Under the pieces are notes generated by a model. It saw only the letters and a list, made by a program, of their open reading frames with translations, was not told the DNA's origin and ran no database searches. This document shows positions 63,371-64,000 of a stretch of 64,000 bases of DNA, piece by piece (within the stretch, counting starts at the first letter, position 1; each line of letters starts with the position of its first letter). This DNA comes from Pseudoalteromonas sp. Scap06 (GTDB lineage Bacteria; Pseudomonadota; Gammaproteobacteria; Enterobacterales; Alteromonadaceae). The stretch is from positions 2,596,501-2,660,500 of the forward strand of contig NZ_CP041330.1 of the NCBI RefSeq assembly GCF_013394165.1, read 5' to 3'. The position numbers and the translations under genes are program-made.

Positions 63371-64000
63371 TTATAATTTACTCGAAAAGCGATAACCAGC
63401 ACCGCGAACTGTTTGTACTAAGCGGTCATGCCCAAGCGTAGCAATTGCCTTACGCAGGCGACGGATATGAACATCTACAGTTCTATCTTCAACATAAACG
63501 TTAGTACCCCATACATGATCAAGTAATTGCTCTCGGCTATATACACGCTCAGGGTGGGTCATAAAAAAGTGTAACAGTCTAAATTCCGTTGGCCCCATAT
63601 CTAGCTCACTGCCACCTGAGGTCACACGATGCGAAATAGGATCTAAACGTAAGCCATGTACTTCAATCGCCTCTTCAAGTGAGGTAGGAGCAACACGACG
63701 AATAACCGCTTTAATACGCGCCATTAACTCTTTAGGTGAGAACGGTTTTGTAACGTAATCATCAGCACCGACTTCTAAACCGCGTATTTTATCTTCTTCT
63801 TCGCCGCGGGCTGTCAGCATAATGATAGGAATTTGGCGTGTGTGTTCATTTTGTTTGAATTTTTTAGCGATTTGAATTCCACTACCGCCAGGTAGCATCC
63901 AATCGAGTAACACCATATCTGGATAAGGTTCAACCATTGCAGATATTGCAGAATCATAATCTTCTGCCTCAATGGCTTGAAACCCATTTTGTTCTAAAAC
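63371..64000 (-). CDS. phoB: Phosphate regulon response regulator PhoB (5' end outside window)
   Basis: PhoB is the OmpR-family activator of phosphate-starvation genes. The frame is open to base 64000; 209 of about 229 residues are visible, so only the first 20 or so are missing. The acceptor aspartate in VLLDWMLPG, the [20 protein letters not shown] stretch and the KPFSP lysine are present. The C-terminal winged helix has [12 protein letters not shown] and [12 protein letters not shown], ending [12 protein letters not shown]. phoR follows after 77 bp. Confidence 0.96.
   Translation of the reverse strand, partial: VLEQNGFQAIEAEDYDSAISAMVEPYPDMVLLDWMLPGGSGIQIAKKFKQNEHTRQIPIIMLTARGEEEDKIRGLEVGADDYVTKPFSPKELMARIKAVIRRVAPTSLEEAIEVHGLRLDPISHRVTSGGSELDMGPTEFRLLHFFMTHPERVYSREQLLDHVWGTNVYVEDRTVDVHIRRLRKAIATLGHDRLVQTVRGAGYRFSSKL

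Overview
The window looks like core chromosome of a marine gammaproteobacterium close to Pseudoalteromonas. The grounds are an AT-rich composition, gammaproteobacterial gene orders (serB/ytjB, holD-rimI, glrK-qseG-glrR, sfsA-dksA-gluQ-pcnB-folK, phoB-phoR), and modules typical of marine Alteromonadales (dedicated sortase system, H-NOX signalling). This assignment is inference from gene content. I see no phage, insertion sequence with a transposase, CRISPR array or rRNA operon. One tRNA gene (Trp) is present.

Layout. 1-8000: serB, ytjB, tatD-type nuclease, pdxH, argS and prfC, with two ERIC-like hairpin elements between pdxH and argS. 8000-18000: a membrane hybrid sensor kinase, rimI-holD, tRNA-Trp, guaB-guaA, xseA and cysE. 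18000-29700: a 338-bp inverted-repeat element, an M16 peptidase lipoprotein, a MetF-like protein, a three-gene nitric-oxide/c-di-GMP module (GAF-GGDEF, H-NOX, hybrid kinase), rhlE, a DUF3581 protein, an RcsF-like lipoprotein and a CPBP protease. 29700-33900: gltX, a membrane glutaredoxin, proB and an EamA transporter. 33800-40200: a complete proteobacterial dedicated sortase (Pds) locus: sortase, vWA/VIT target with an LPQTD tail, PdsO, and the PdsR/PdsS two-component pair. 40200-47700: a second copy of the inverted-repeat element (opposite orientation), cca, and the glrK-qseG-glrR-DUF1543-mltC envelope cluster. 47700-49200: a row of four small secreted EF-hand proteins behind a predicted GlrR operator and sigma-54 promoter. 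49200-60900: an amidohydrolase, a Crp/Fnr-type regulator, a phosphoribosyltransferase, pepB, then sfsA, dksA, gluQ, pcnB, folK, panB, panC. 60900-64000: pstS, phoR and the 3' part of phoB.

Most notable observations: (1) a TGTC-N10-GACA site plus a -24/-12 promoter that together link the GlrK/GlrR system to the EF-hand gene row; (2) pcnB appears to start at an ATT codon with a good Shine-Dalgarno sequence, as described for E. coli pcnB; (3) an H-NOX protein in which the arginine of the YxSxR heme motif is asparagine, coupled to a hybrid kinase and a diguanylate cyclase; (4) four 11-bp Pho-box repeats for pstS that run into the last codons of phoR; (5) two neighbouring hairpin elements with ERIC-like ends and centre but different, self-complementary stems; (6) two copies of a ~350-bp non-coding element with matching terminal inverted repeats.
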